Source of the DNA: an uncultured Eubacteriales bacterium
GTDB lineage: Bacteria; Bacillota; Clostridia; Christensenellales; Aristaeellaceae
DNA length: 60,200 nt
Assembly (NCBI GenBank): GCA_902790175.1
Contig: CADAQZ010000015.1
Coordinates: 1 to 60,200 of the forward strand
Direction: 5' to 3'
The position numbers and the translations under genes are program-made. Below are positions 1-7,947 of the stretch, in pieces. The first letter of the stretch is position 1. Each line of letters starts with the position of its first letter. The notes below the pieces were generated by a model. The model worked only from the letters and a program-made list of their open reading frames with translations. It did not search any database and was not told the DNA's origin.

Positions 1-485
1 ATGCGCTTGAGCGTGGCCTCGTCCTCGTCGGTCATGGCGACGACGATCTCGCCGTTCTCGGCGGTGTCCTGCTGGCGGAGCACGACGATGTCGCCGTCGA
101 GGATGCCGGCGTCGATCATGCTCTCGCCCTGCACGCGCAGGCAGAATAGGTCCTCCTTGCCGAGCATGCTCTGCGGCAGCATCAGGTAGTCCTCGATGTT
201 CTCGACGGCCAGGATCGGCTGGCCCGCCGTGACGCGCCCCACCAGCGGTACGCTGCGCCCGCGCGCGTGCGAGCCGTCCAGCACCTCCAGCGCCCGGGGC
301 TTGGTGGAGTCGCGGCGAATGAGCCCCTGCTCCTCCAGGTGGTTCAGGTGGGCGTGCACCGTGGAGGTGGAGCGCAGGCCGACCGCCGCGCAGATCTCTC
401 GCACCGACGGCGGATAGCCCTTGTCCTCGATTTCAGCCTTGATGAAGTCGAGGATTTTTTGTTGGTTGTCGCGCGATGTTCTCAT
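1..485 (-). CDS. lexA: LexA SOS repressor (C-terminus cut by window edge)
   Basis: Represses SOS genes and inactivates itself by cleavage when RecA filaments form. The first 161 residues are visible, starting [15 protein letters not shown]. They hold an N-terminal winged helix-turn-helix with the recognition segment [15 protein letters not shown], the Ala-Gly self-cleavage site in GRVTAGQP, the catalytic Ser in [10 protein letters not shown] and, just before the edge, the catalytic Lys in EATLKR. About 40 residues are missing beyond position 1. The ATG at 483-485 follows a GGAGG ribosome site (490-497, minus strand). The gene diverges from mraZ. Two LexA-box sequences lie in its own promoter, so autoregulation is likely. 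Family assignment is firm. Confidence 0.96.
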   Translation of the reverse strand, partial: MRTSRDNQQKILDFIKAEIEDKGYPPSVREICAAVGLRSTSTVHAHLNHLEEQGLIRRDSTKPRALEVLDGSHARGRSVPLVGRVTAGQPILAVENIEDYLMLPQSMLGKEDLFCLRVQGESMIDAGILDGDIVVLRQQDTAENGEIVVAMTDEDEATLKR

Positions 486-518
486 GGCGTCGGCCTCCGT
501 TTCTTATTATATAGGAAA

Positions 519-547
519 AGTATAACATATGTTCGATTAAAAATCAA
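519..547 (-). promoter_or_regulatory. lexA promoter
   Basis: On the minus strand a -35 element TTGATT (542-547) is separated by 17 bases from a -10 element TATACT (519-524), about 35 bases upstream of the lexA start. The spacer contains one LexA box and a second box overlaps the -35. Confidence 0.75.
523..535 (-). promoter_or_regulatory. LexA box 1 (SOS operator)
   Basis: Read on the minus strand, CGAACATATGTTA matches the Gram-positive SOS consensus CGAACNNNNGTTCG in its first half-site and the GTT core of the second. It sits between the -35 and -10 of lexA, where bound LexA would block RNA polymerase. Confidence 0.75.
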
Positions 548-557
548 ACATGCGTTC
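545..557 (-). promoter_or_regulatory. LexA box 2 (SOS operator)
   Basis: Minus-strand GAACGCATGTTTG is a second close match to the Gram-positive LexA consensus. It lies 22 bases upstream of box 1, about two helical turns, and overlaps the -35 element. Confidence 0.65.
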
Positions 558-666
558 TAATTACATGGTGAAAATATTGTTTTTTCGGTGGGGAGATAGC
601 CCTGAGAGAGGTGCACGGGGGCGATGGTGGAGGTGAATGTGACAAAAGTCGAAAAAGTTGTGAAAT

Positions 667-685
667 AAGTGTCAAAAAGTGGCAC
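667..685 (+). promoter_or_regulatory. Putative MraZ-binding direct repeats
   Basis: AAGTGTC (667-673) and AAGTGGC (677-683) are direct repeats with a 10-base period. Further AAGT cores lie upstream at 646 and 655. They match the AAAGTG(T/G) repeats reported for MraZ in mollicutes, and the last copy covers the -35 of the mraZ promoter. Autorepression by MraZ is inferred from family knowledge. Confidence 0.55.
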
Positions 686-708
686 GAAAGGTATAGACGT
701 GGTATAAT
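679..708 (+). promoter_or_regulatory. mraZ / division cluster promoter
   Basis: The -10 TATAAT is at 703-708, with a weak -35 GTGGCA (679-684) 18 bases upstream. It lies 35 bases ahead of the mraZ start and overlaps the AAGTG repeats. It probably drives the first part of the division cluster. Confidence 0.7.
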
Positions 709-743
709 GTGTCATATAGAGTGGTGAAAAGGGGGTGAAGCCG

Positions 744-1202
744 ATGCCAGCGACAGAATTTTCCGGAAACTACACGCATAATATTGACCCCAAGGGGCGC
801 GCGACCATCCCCGCGGCGTATCGCGAGGCGCTGGGAGACGGCTTCACGATCGGCCTGAACAACGAGTTCAACGCCATCGCGCTGTACCCCGTTGAGAAGT
901 GGCAACAGATGAGCGAGCGCCTGGACCGCATCCCGGACAGCGACGCCCGCGGCATGGCGTACGTGAGGCTGATCAAGGCCTTCTCCTTCACCGGGCAGAG
1001 CCTGGACGGCCAGGGGCGCGTGCTGCTCCCCGCCGTGCTGCGCCAGAAGGCGGGCATGGAAAAGGCCATCCGCTTCGCCGGCATGGGCCACTGGCTGGAA
1101 ATCTGGGATGAGGATCGCTTCGCCGCCGCCTGCGAGCAGAGCCAGACGGATATCGGCGCGCTGCTGGAATACGTGAACGACCGCTACTACAAGCCCGATT
1201 GA
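744..1202 (+). CDS. mraZ: MraZ transcriptional regulator of the division cluster
   Basis: DNA-binding protein of the AbrB/MraZ fold that represses the dcw cluster in bacteria where it has been studied. The 152-residue product has both family signatures: YTHNIDPKGRATIP near the N-terminus and, in the second half-repeat, FTGQSLDGQGRVLLPAVLR. ATG 744 is preferred over an in-frame GTG at 735, because GGGGGTG (731-737) then has normal spacing. First gene of the cluster. Normally rsmH follows; here an ftsL-like gene follows after 34 bases. Confidence 0.95.
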   Translation: MPATEFSGNYTHNIDPKGRATIPAAYREALGDGFTIGLNNEFNAIALYPVEKWQQMSERLDRIPDSDARGMAYVRLIKAFSFTGQSLDGQGRVLLPAVLRQKAGMEKAIRFAGMGHWLEIWDEDRFAAACEQSQTDIGALLEYVNDRYYKPD

Positions 1203-1236
1203 ACCAAGTTCTAGCATCTTTCGCGGAGGAATAGAT

Positions 1237-1605
1237 ATGAACAGAAGGCGATCCGCCCAACGGGCGCGGGACATGAAGATGAACCGGCTGCTGATGGCTG
1301 CGTTCGCGCTGGTGCTGTTCATCGGCGTATGCGCCCAGATCGCCATGATGGCGCGGCTGTCCGGGCAAAACAAGCTGGTCGTGCAGACCCGGAAGGAGAT
1401 CCGGGCGCTGAGCGCCAGCGCCGACAACCTGTACCTGGGGCTGAGCCAATACCACAACCTGGAAAGGATCGCCGCCAGGGCGGAACAACTGGGCATGGAA
1501 CAGCCCGACGAGACACAGCTTCGGGTGGTGAACCTGCCCACGGTGATCGATTCTACGTCCACGCAGAGCGCCGACAGTTCCGGCGCGGAGGAAATGATCG
1601 ACTAA
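1237..1605 (+). CDS. ftsL: FtsL/DivIC-like septum protein
   Basis: A small bitopic membrane protein of 122 residues. A basic N-terminal tail (NRRRSAQRARDMKMNR) precedes one membrane helix (about residues 17-38), then an extracellular stretch with coiled-coil character (about 45-90) and a polar tail. This layout, and its place directly ahead of the division PBP, match FtsL, which bridges FtsQ/DivIB and the FtsW-PBP synthase. FtsL sequences diverge strongly, so the call rests mainly on topology and position. GGAGGA at 1225-1230 is the ribosome site. Confidence 0.75.
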   Translation: MNRRRSAQRARDMKMNRLLMAAFALVLFIGVCAQIAMMARLSGQNKLVVQTRKEIRALSASADNLYLGLSQYHNLERIAARAEQLGMEQPDETQLRVVNLPTVIDSTSTQSADSSGAEEMID

Positions 1606-1627
1606 ATCATGTCCGAGGCGGGGAGGG

Positions 1628-3754
1628 ATGCGCTTGGTTCTCACGGGGCCGGTCATCCGTCGCCGCCTTGCGCTATGCATGGCCGTGTTTTTTATGCTGT
1701 TCACGGCGCTGGCCGGGCGGCTGTTCTTCCTGCAGGTGATCGCCGCGGAGGACCTGCAGCGCCGCGCGCAGAGCCAGTGGACCAGCGAGAGCGCCATCCA
1801 GCCCACCCGGGGCCGGATACTGGACCGCAACGGCGCGGTGCTGGCCCAGAGCGCCACGGCCTATACCGCCTCCGTCAGTCCCCGGCAGGTGACGGACGCC
1901 GCGCGGTTCGCGGCCATACTCTCGCCGGTGTTGGACGTGGAGGCCGCGGTCATCGAGAAGAAAGCCTCGGACACCAGCAAGGGCGGCGTGACGCTGCGGC
2001 GTCAGCTGCCGCGCGAGACGGCCCAACAGCTCAAGCGCATGAAGGCGGACTATGCCGCCGCCGGGAACCACGCGCTGGACGGCTTCTACCTGGAGGAGGA
2101 GAGCAAGCGCTACTATCCGATGGGCGCGTTCGCCACCCAGCTGATCGGTCTGACGACGATCGACGGCGTGGGCCAGGCGGGGCTGGAACAGTCGCTGGAT
2201 CGCTACCTGTCCGGCAAGGCCGGGCGCGTGCTCCGGGAGATCGACGGCAAGGGCCGAGCGCTGGGCTACGGTCAGAGCGAGTACATCGCGGCGGTGAACG
2301 GCGGCAGCGTGTCGCTGACCATCGACGCCTCCATCCAGAGCTTCTGCGAGCAGGCCGCCCGCGAGGCGCTGCGCGCGAACAACGCCAAGGCCGTGCGCGT
2401 GCTGGCCATGGACCCGGCCACCGGCGAGATCCTCGCCATGGTGAACAAGCCGGACTTCGACCTGAACGAGCCGCCGCGCGACGACGTGGAGGCGCTGACC
2501 GAGAAGCTGCGCAACCGCACGATCACCGACGCCTACGAGCCCGGCTCGACGTTCAAGGTCATCACCGCCGCTTCCGCGCTGGACGCGGGGCTGGTGTCGG
2601 TGAACGAAGGCTTCTACTGCTCTGGCTCCGTGGTGGTGGAGGGCGGCAGGATCCGCTGCTGGGGCAGGCCCCACGGCGCGGAAAACTTCGCCCAGGCGCT
2701 GCAAAACTCCTGCAACCCCGTGTTCGTGGAGATGGGCCTGCGGCTGGGCACGGAGCGATTCTATCAATACCTGGACGCCTTCGGCATCGGCCAGAAGACC
2801 GGCGTGGACATCCCCGGCGAGGCCGAGGGCATCGTGATCGCCAAGAGCGCCGTCAAGCGGGTGGACATCGCCCGCATCGGCTTCGGCCAGTCCGTGGCGG
2901 TCACGCCGCTGCAGCTGCTTCGGGCCGTGTGCGCGGCCGTCAACGGCGGGAAGCTGATGCGGCCCTACGTCGTCCGCCAGATCACCGACGCCGACGGGAA
3001 TGTGATCGAGTGCGGCGAGCCGAAGGTGCTCGGCCATCCGATCTCCGAGGAGACCTCCGCCACGATGCGGCGGCTGCTGGAGGACGTGGTGGCGCTGGGC
3101 GGCGGCAAAAACGCCCGCATCCCCGGCTACCGCGTGGGTGGCAAGACCGGCACGGCGCAGGTGTACGTGGACGGCGTGGTGTCCCGCGAGAAGCACATCG
3201 GCTCGTTTGTGGGCTTCGCGCCCGCGGACGACCCGCGCATCGCGGTGATATTGATCGTGGACGAGGCGGACGTGGCCATCGACTTCGGGTCCGTCACTGC
3301 CGCGCCCTACGCCCGGGAGATATTGGAGCGCTCGCTCGTGTACATGGGCGTAGCCCCCCAGACGGACGAGCCGCCTGCCGAGCAGGTTAAGGTGCCGGAC
3401 GTGACGGGCATGGACGTGGACGCCGCGATCCACGCGCTTGAGGACGCGGGCTTTGACAGCGTGCTCGACGGCGCGGGGAGCCGCGTGAAGGGCCAGCTGC
3501 CCGCCGGTGGCGCGACGATGAATGCCGGGGCGCTGGTGATGCTCTACGTAGAGGGCGCGGACGTCGAGGCGAACGTGCCGGTGACGGTGCCGGACGTGAC
3601 GGGCATGCCCGTGACGGAGGCGAACCGCCTGCTGCACTCCTACGGATTGGAGCTCCAGATCGAGGGCAGCGGGCTGGCGGTCGGGCAGGCGCCTGCCGCC
3701 GGGGCGAAAGTCAATCCGACGACGAGGGTGACGGTGCGCTTCGAGCCGCCGTAA
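1628..3754 (+). CDS. pbpB: Class B penicillin-binding protein with two PASTA domains (division/sporulation transpeptidase)
   Basis: Septal peptidoglycan transpeptidase of the FtsI/PBP2B/SpoVD group, 708 residues. One N-terminal membrane anchor (about residues 12-32) is followed by the PBP dimerisation domain and the transpeptidase domain. The active-site motifs are intact: STFK at 307-310, SCN at 361-363 and KTGT at 506-509. Two C-terminal PASTA domains each begin VPDVTGM (from about residues 588 and 655). It should pair with FtsW, encoded downstream, as the septal synthase. Whether it is the vegetative enzyme or the spore-specific SpoVD cannot be settled, since both can carry PASTA domains. 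The stop codon abuts an interspersed repeat. Confidence 0.93.
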   Translation: MRLVLTGPVIRRRLALCMAVFFMLFTALAGRLFFLQVIAAEDLQRRAQSQWTSESAIQPTRGRILDRNGAVLAQSATAYTASVSPRQVTDAARFAAILSPVLDVEAAVIEKKASDTSKGGVTLRRQLPRETAQQLKRMKADYAAAGNHALDGFYLEEESKRYYPMGAFATQLIGLTTIDGVGQAGLEQSLDRYLSGKAGRVLREIDGKGRALGYGQSEYIAAVNGGSVSLTIDASIQSFCEQAAREALRANNAKAVRVLAMDPATGEILAMVNKPDFDLNEPPRDDVEALTEKLRNRTITDAYEPGSTFKVITAASALDAGLVSVNEGFYCSGSVVVEGGRIRCWGRPHGAENFAQALQNSCNPVFVEMGLRLGTERFYQYLDAFGIGQKTGVDIPGEAEGIVIAKSAVKRVDIARIGFGQSVAVTPLQLLRAVCAAVNGGKLMRPYVVRQITDADGNVIECGEPKVLGHPISEETSATMRRLLEDVVALGGGKNARIPGYRVGGKTGTAQVYVDGVVSREKHIGSFVGFAPADDPRIAVILIVDEADVAIDFGSVTAAPYAREILERSLVYMGVAPQTDEPPAEQVKVPDVTGMDVDAAIHALEDAGFDSVLDGAGSRVKGQLPAGGATMNAGALVMLYVEGADVEANVPVTVPDVTGMPVTEANRLLHSYGLELQIEGSGLAVGQAPAAGAKVNPTTRVTVRFEPP

Positions 3755-3874
3755 ACCCCTCAATCAGCCTGCGGCTGACAGCTCCCCTTGCAAGGGGAGC
3801 CAAGATCTACGCGCTTATTCCTTTCTTCTTGCCTCCCCTTTCAAGGGGAGGTGGCGCGAAGCGCCGGAGGGGTT
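3754..3874 (+). repeat. Interspersed repeat, AACCCCTC…GAGGGGTT family (full copy)
   Basis: A 121-base element with terminal inverted AACCCCTC / GAGGGGTT and several internal hairpins, including GCTCCCCTTGCAAGGGGAGC and GGCGCGAAGCGCC. It fills the pbpB-murE gap, starting at the last base of the pbpB stop. Related copies occur at 9134-9248 (full), 23122-23190 (5'-truncated) and 19042-19095 (divergent). Confidence 0.85.
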
Positions 3875-3904
3875 ACAATTTACCAAGATTCGGGAGGCTT
3901 CCGG

Positions 3905-5356
3905 ATGAAACTGAACGCGCTGATCGGGGCGATCCCCGGCAAGGTGCAAACCTTTGGCGACATGGACGTGGAGATCTCGTCCCTCTGCATCGACTCCAGA
4001 AAGGTGGAGCCCGGTGCGCTGTTCTTCTGCACGCCCGGCTTGCGTATGGACGCGCACGAATTCGCGCCGCAGGCCATTGAGAAGGGCGCGGTGGCGCTCG
4101 TGGTGCAGCGCAGGCTGGCGCTTGACGTGCCGCAGGTGCTGGTGGAGGACGTGCGCAAGGCGCTCTCCTACGTCGCCGCGGAATACTTTGGCCGTCCGGC
4201 GGAAAAGCTGATGATGCTGGGCATCACCGGCACCAAGGGCAAGACCACCACCAGCTTCCTGGTCAAGAGCATTTTGGAGGCCGCCGGCATCAAGACCGGC
4301 CTGATCGGCACAGTCTGCTCGATGATCGGCGAGGAGACCATCCCCAACCGCCTGACCACGCCCGACCCCATCGAGACGCAGACACTGCTGCGGCGCATGG
4401 TGGACGCGGGCATGCAGAGCGTGATCATGGAGGTTTCGGCGCACGCGCTGGACATGCACCGCCTCGCGGGCGTGAAGTTCAAGGTCGGCGCGTTCTCGAA
4501 CTTCTCGCAGGACCACCTGGACTACTTCCCGGACATGGAGACCTACTTCGCCGCCAAGATGCGGCTGATGGACCCCGAGGTGTGCCAGACGCTGGTCTAC
4601 AACGTGGACGACGAGCACGTAGGCGCGGCGCTGAAGGACATCGACTGCCCGAAGCTGCGCATCGGCATCCGCGAGAGCAGCGACGTGTACGCCAACGACA
4701 TCGAGATCGGCGAGCGCGGCTGCAGCTTCCTGATGACCTGGCACAAGCGCTTCCGCACCACCATCTCGCTGCACCTGGCGGGCATCTTCAACGTCTACAA
4801 CGCCCTGATGGCCGCGGGCATCGCGATTTGCGCCGGGGTCGGCCCGGAGAGCATCCGGCAGGGGCTTGAAAACGTGTACGCCGTGCCCGGGCGCATCGAG
4901 CTGCTGGACACCGGCACGCCCTATCGCGTGATCCTGGACTACGCGCACTCGCCGGACAGCCTGGAGAACGTGTTGAACGCCGTGCGCCAGACCACCCGCG
5001 GGCGGATGATCGCGCTGTTCGGCTGCGGCGGCGACCGCGACAAGGCCAAGCGGCCCATGATGGGCCAGATCGGCGGCAAGCTGGCGGACTACTGCATCCT
5101 GACCAGCGACAACCCGCGCGGGGAGGACCCGATGGCGATCCTGGACGCCATCGAGGAGGGCATCAAGCCCACCGGCTGCGAATACGTGGTGATCGAGAAT
5201 CGCCGCGAGGCCATCCGCTACGCGCTGACCCACGCCGAGCCCGGGGACGTGGTCGTCCTCGCCGGCAAGGGCCACGAGACCTACCAGGAGATCAAGGGCG
5301 TCCGCCATCCCTTCGACGAGAAGGTGGTCGTGCGGGAGCTGCTCGAGGAAATCTGA
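3905..5356 (+). CDS. murE: UDP-MurNAc-tripeptide synthetase, meso-DAP adding (MurE)
   Basis: Cytoplasmic Mur ligase that adds the third stem-peptide residue to UDP-MurNAc-L-Ala-D-Glu using ATP; 483 residues. The ATP-binding loop GTKGKTTT lies at about 109-116. The substrate-specificity motif DNPR at 402-405 is the form seen in meso-diaminopimelate-adding enzymes, so the peptidoglycan is predicted to be DAP type. ATG 3905 is chosen because GGGAGG lies at 3891-3896; upstream in-frame sequence is only the interspersed repeat. murF, usually next, is absent; mraY follows after 49 bases. Confidence 0.97.
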   Translation: MKLNALIGAIPGKVQTFGDMDVEISSLCIDSRKVEPGALFFCTPGLRMDAHEFAPQAIEKGAVALVVQRRLALDVPQVLVEDVRKALSYVAAEYFGRPAEKLMMLGITGTKGKTTTSFLVKSILEAAGIKTGLIGTVCSMIGEETIPNRLTTPDPIETQTLLRRMVDAGMQSVIMEVSAHALDMHRLAGVKFKVGAFSNFSQDHLDYFPDMETYFAAKMRLMDPEVCQTLVYNVDDEHVGAALKDIDCPKLRIGIRESSDVYANDIEIGERGCSFLMTWHKRFRTTISLHLAGIFNVYNALMAAGIAICAGVGPESIRQGLENVYAVPGRIELLDTGTPYRVILDYAHSPDSLENVLNAVRQTTRGRMIALFGCGGDRDKAKRPMMGQIGGKLADYCILTSDNPRGEDPMAILDAIEEGIKPTGCEYVVIENRREAIRYALTHAEPGDVVVLAGKGHETYQEIKGVRHPFDEKVVVRELLEEI

Positions 5357-5377
5357 TTTGCGCAGCAAATCAGATTT
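5349..5377 (+). other. Hairpin at the murE stop codon
   Basis: AAATCTGATTTGC and GCAAATCAGATTT form a perfect 13-base-pair stem with a three-base loop, spanning the murE stop codon. A short T run closes the 3' arm. It could attenuate transcription or mark an mRNA end between murE and mraY, but it lacks a good U tail. Confidence 0.5.
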
Positions 5378-5405
5378 TCAAAAAAACGGAAGGAACAGAA
5401 GATAA

Positions 5406-6401
5406 ATGCAGAGATTGATTTGGACCGTCGTCGCGGCGTTCGCCATGGCCATGGTGCTGGGGCCGATCGTGATTCCCTGGCTGAAGAAGATGAAGTTCGG
5501 CAAGGAGATCTACGAGCTGGGCCCGCAGACCCACAAGAAGAAGCAGGGCACGCCGCAGATGGGCGGCATCATATTCGCCGTGCCCGCGCTGATCGCGGCG
5601 CTGGCGTTTTCCTATGGCGACGCCCGCTGGGACTTCCTGCTCATCGCGCTGGTGAGCGCGCTGGGCTTCGGGCTGATCGGCTTCATCGACGACTGGCTGA
5701 AGATCCGCCGCCACGCCGCAGAGGGCCTCACGCCCAAGCAGAAGCTGGCGCCGCAGATCGTGCTGTCCATCGGCCTGGCGCTCTGGGCCTACTTCAACCC
5801 GAAGATCGGCTCCAGCCTGACGGTGCCGTTTTTCAACGTGGAGTGGAACCTGGGCATCTTCTTCATCCCGGTGATGGTGTTCGTGTTGGTGGGCACGGTG
5901 AACTCCGCCAACCTCCTGGACGGCCTGGACGGCCTGCTGGGCGGCTGCGGCCTGTTCGACTTCGCGGCGATGGCGCTGATCTGCGTGGCGATGGCGGCGG
6001 CGAACCCCGCCGAGGCCGACAACCTGCTGAACGTGGCCATCCTGGGCGGGGCCATGGTGGGCGGCCTGCTGGGCTTTTTGCGCTTCAACAGCCATCCGGC
6101 GCGCGTGTTCATGGGCGACGTGGGGTCGTTCTTCATCGGCGGCGCGCTGGTGGGCATGGCGCTGGTGACGCGGCTGTCGCTGCTGCTGCCGATCATCGCG
6201 CTGGCGATGGTGATGTCGAGCGTTTCGGACCTAATCCAGTTCGCCTACTTCCGCGCCACCCACGGCAAGCGTTTCTTCAAGATGGCGCCGCTGCACCACC
6301 ACTTCGAGCTCAGCGGCATGCCCGAGACCCGCATCGTGGCCATGTACTACATCGTCACCGCGATGCTGTGCCTGGTATCCTTGCTCGGATTCGTGGCATG
6401 A
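5406..6401 (+). CDS. mraY: Phospho-MurNAc-pentapeptide translocase (MraY)
   Basis: Integral membrane enzyme that transfers phospho-MurNAc-pentapeptide to undecaprenyl phosphate, making lipid I. The 331-residue polytopic protein carries the expected motifs: FIDDWLKI with the paired Asp, NLLDGLDGL, GDVGSFFIGG, and HHHFELSG in the last cytoplasmic loop. Length is normal. The leader AAGGAA (about 5390-5395) serves as ribosome site. MurD follows after a gap filled by a palindromic repeat. Confidence 0.97.
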   Translation: MQRLIWTVVAAFAMAMVLGPIVIPWLKKMKFGKEIYELGPQTHKKKQGTPQMGGIIFAVPALIAALAFSYGDARWDFLLIALVSALGFGLIGFIDDWLKIRRHAAEGLTPKQKLAPQIVLSIGLALWAYFNPKIGSSLTVPFFNVEWNLGIFFIPVMVFVLVGTVNSANLLDGLDGLLGGCGLFDFAAMALICVAMAAANPAEADNLLNVAILGGAMVGGLLGFLRFNSHPARVFMGDVGSFFIGGALVGMALVTRLSLLLPIIALAMVMSSVSDLIQFAYFRATHGKRFFKMAPLHHHFELSGMPETRIVAMYYIVTAMLCLVSLLGFVA

Positions 6402-6423
6402 TCGCGCGAATGACAACTAACTT

Positions 6424-6537
6424 GTAGGGGCGCCGTTGCGGCGCCCGCCCCCGGCAGGGCCGGGTTCCAATGGCTGCCGCGCGAGTCTTCGCCGTGCGGC
6501 GAGCGGATTTTGGCGGGCGGCGAAACGCCGCCCCTAC
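6424..6537 (+). repeat. GTAGGGGCG inverted-repeat element
   Basis: The element opens GTAGGGGCGCCG and ends CGGCGTTTC-type sequence reading into CCCCTAC, so its two ends are inverted copies. The middle is GC-rich with further dyads. It occupies the mraY-murD gap. Relatives lie at 21448-21524, 43060-43080, 46008-46032, 50064-50133, 55666-55692 and 57366-57392. Confidence 0.8.
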
Positions 6538-6573
6538 ATGGTTTGCGAAATCCTCAATAAGGAGGTCTCCGAT

Positions 6574-7947
6574 ATGTACAAAGACAAAAAGGTGCTCGTG
6601 TTCGGCATGGCCCGCAGCGGGATCGCGGCGGCGAAGCTGCTGCTGGAGCGCGGGGCGAAGGTCTACATATGCGATTCCAAGGCCGAGGCCGACTTTGGCG
6701 GCGCGCTGGACGAACTGCGCACGGGCGGCGCGACATTCTGCCTCGGCGAAAAGGAGCCGGAGCGCTTGGTGGAGGGCATGGACGCGCTCGTCGTCAGCCC
6801 AGGCATTCCCGTGGAAAACCCCGCCGTCGTGCGCGCAAAGGCGCTGGGCGTGGAGGTGATGGGCGAGGTGGAGTACGCCTACCGCGAGTCCACCGGCCTG
6901 CTGGTGGCCATCACCGGCACCAACGGCAAAACCACGACCACCACGCTGCTGGGCGAGATCTTCAAGAACGCCGGCAAGCGCACGTTCGTGGTCGGCAACA
7001 TCGGAACGCCCTACAGCGGCGCGGCGGGCGAGACGCGGCCGGGCGATGTGACCGTCTGCGAGATCTCCTCGTTCATGATGGAGACCTCCTCGAAGTTCCA
7101 TCCGGCGGTCTGCGCCGTGCTGAACATCTCCGAGGATCACTTGAACCGCCACGGCACGATGGAGAAGTACATCGCGCTGAAGGAGCGCATCTTTGAAAAC
7201 TGCACGGAGGACGACTGGCTGGTGCTGAACTGGGACGACCCCGTGACCCGCGACATGGCGGGCCGCGCGCACTGCCGCGTGGGCTGGTTCTCCTCGCGCA
7301 ACGAGGTGCCGTTCGGCGCGTTCGTGAAGGACGGCATGATCGTCTATGGCACGGCCCGCGACTACAAGAGCATCTGCCCCGCCGCGGAGGTGTACATCCC
7401 CGGCGAGCACAATCTGAAAAACGCGCTGGCCGCCACGGCGATGGCGATGGCCGCGGGCGTGCCCGCGCCGGTGATCCGCCACACGCTCAAGACCTTCAAG
7501 GGCGTGGAGCACCGCATCGAGTTCGTGCGCGAGCTGGACGGCGTGCGCTTCATCGACGACACCAAGGGCACCAACGTGGAATCCACCATCCAGGCCGTGC
7601 GGGCGATGGACCGGCCCACGGTGCTGATCCTGGGTGGCTATGACAAGCACACGGACTTCACGCCGCTTTGTGAGGAGATCCTGAAGTGCCCGATCGCGCG
7701 GATCGTGCTGATCGGCGACACGGCGAAGCAGTTTGAACAGACGCTGGAGAAGGTGGGCTACCACGCCTGGACACACGCGGGCTATGACTTCAAGAAGGCG
7801 ATCGACATGGCCTTCGAGCAGGCCAACCCCGGCGGCAACGTGCTGCTCTCGCCCTGCTGCGCGTCGTTTGACATGTTCCATAACGCCGAGGAGCGCGGCG
7901 AAATCTTCAAGGAGATCGTCAACGCGCTGGAGGGCAAAGGGGCTTGA
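6574..7947 (+). CDS. murD: UDP-MurNAc-L-alanine:D-glutamate ligase (MurD)
   Basis: Adds D-Glu to UDP-MurNAc-L-Ala in the cytoplasm; 457 residues. An N-terminal Rossmann-type domain begins KKVLVFGMARSGIAAAKLL. The ATP loop GTNGKTTT is at 115-122, the central ligase residues include SSFMME and the NISEDHLNRHG stretch, and the C-terminal domain carries HRIEFV and DDTKGTN. ATG 6574 follows AAGGAGG (about 6559-6565). It overlaps the start of ftsW, suggesting translational coupling. Confidence 0.97.
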   Translation: MYKDKKVLVFGMARSGIAAAKLLLERGAKVYICDSKAEADFGGALDELRTGGATFCLGEKEPERLVEGMDALVVSPGIPVENPAVVRAKALGVEVMGEVEYAYRESTGLLVAITGTNGKTTTTTLLGEIFKNAGKRTFVVGNIGTPYSGAAGETRPGDVTVCEISSFMMETSSKFHPAVCAVLNISEDHLNRHGTMEKYIALKERIFENCTEDDWLVLNWDDPVTRDMAGRAHCRVGWFSSRNEVPFGAFVKDGMIVYGTARDYKSICPAAEVYIPGEHNLKNALAATAMAMAAGVPAPVIRHTLKTFKGVEHRIEFVRELDGVRFIDDTKGTNVESTIQAVRAMDRPTVLILGGYDKHTDFTPLCEEILKCPIARIVLIGDTAKQFEQTLEKVGYHAWTHAGYDFKKAIDMAFEQANPGGNVLLSPCCASFDMFHNAEERGEIFKEIVNALEGKGA

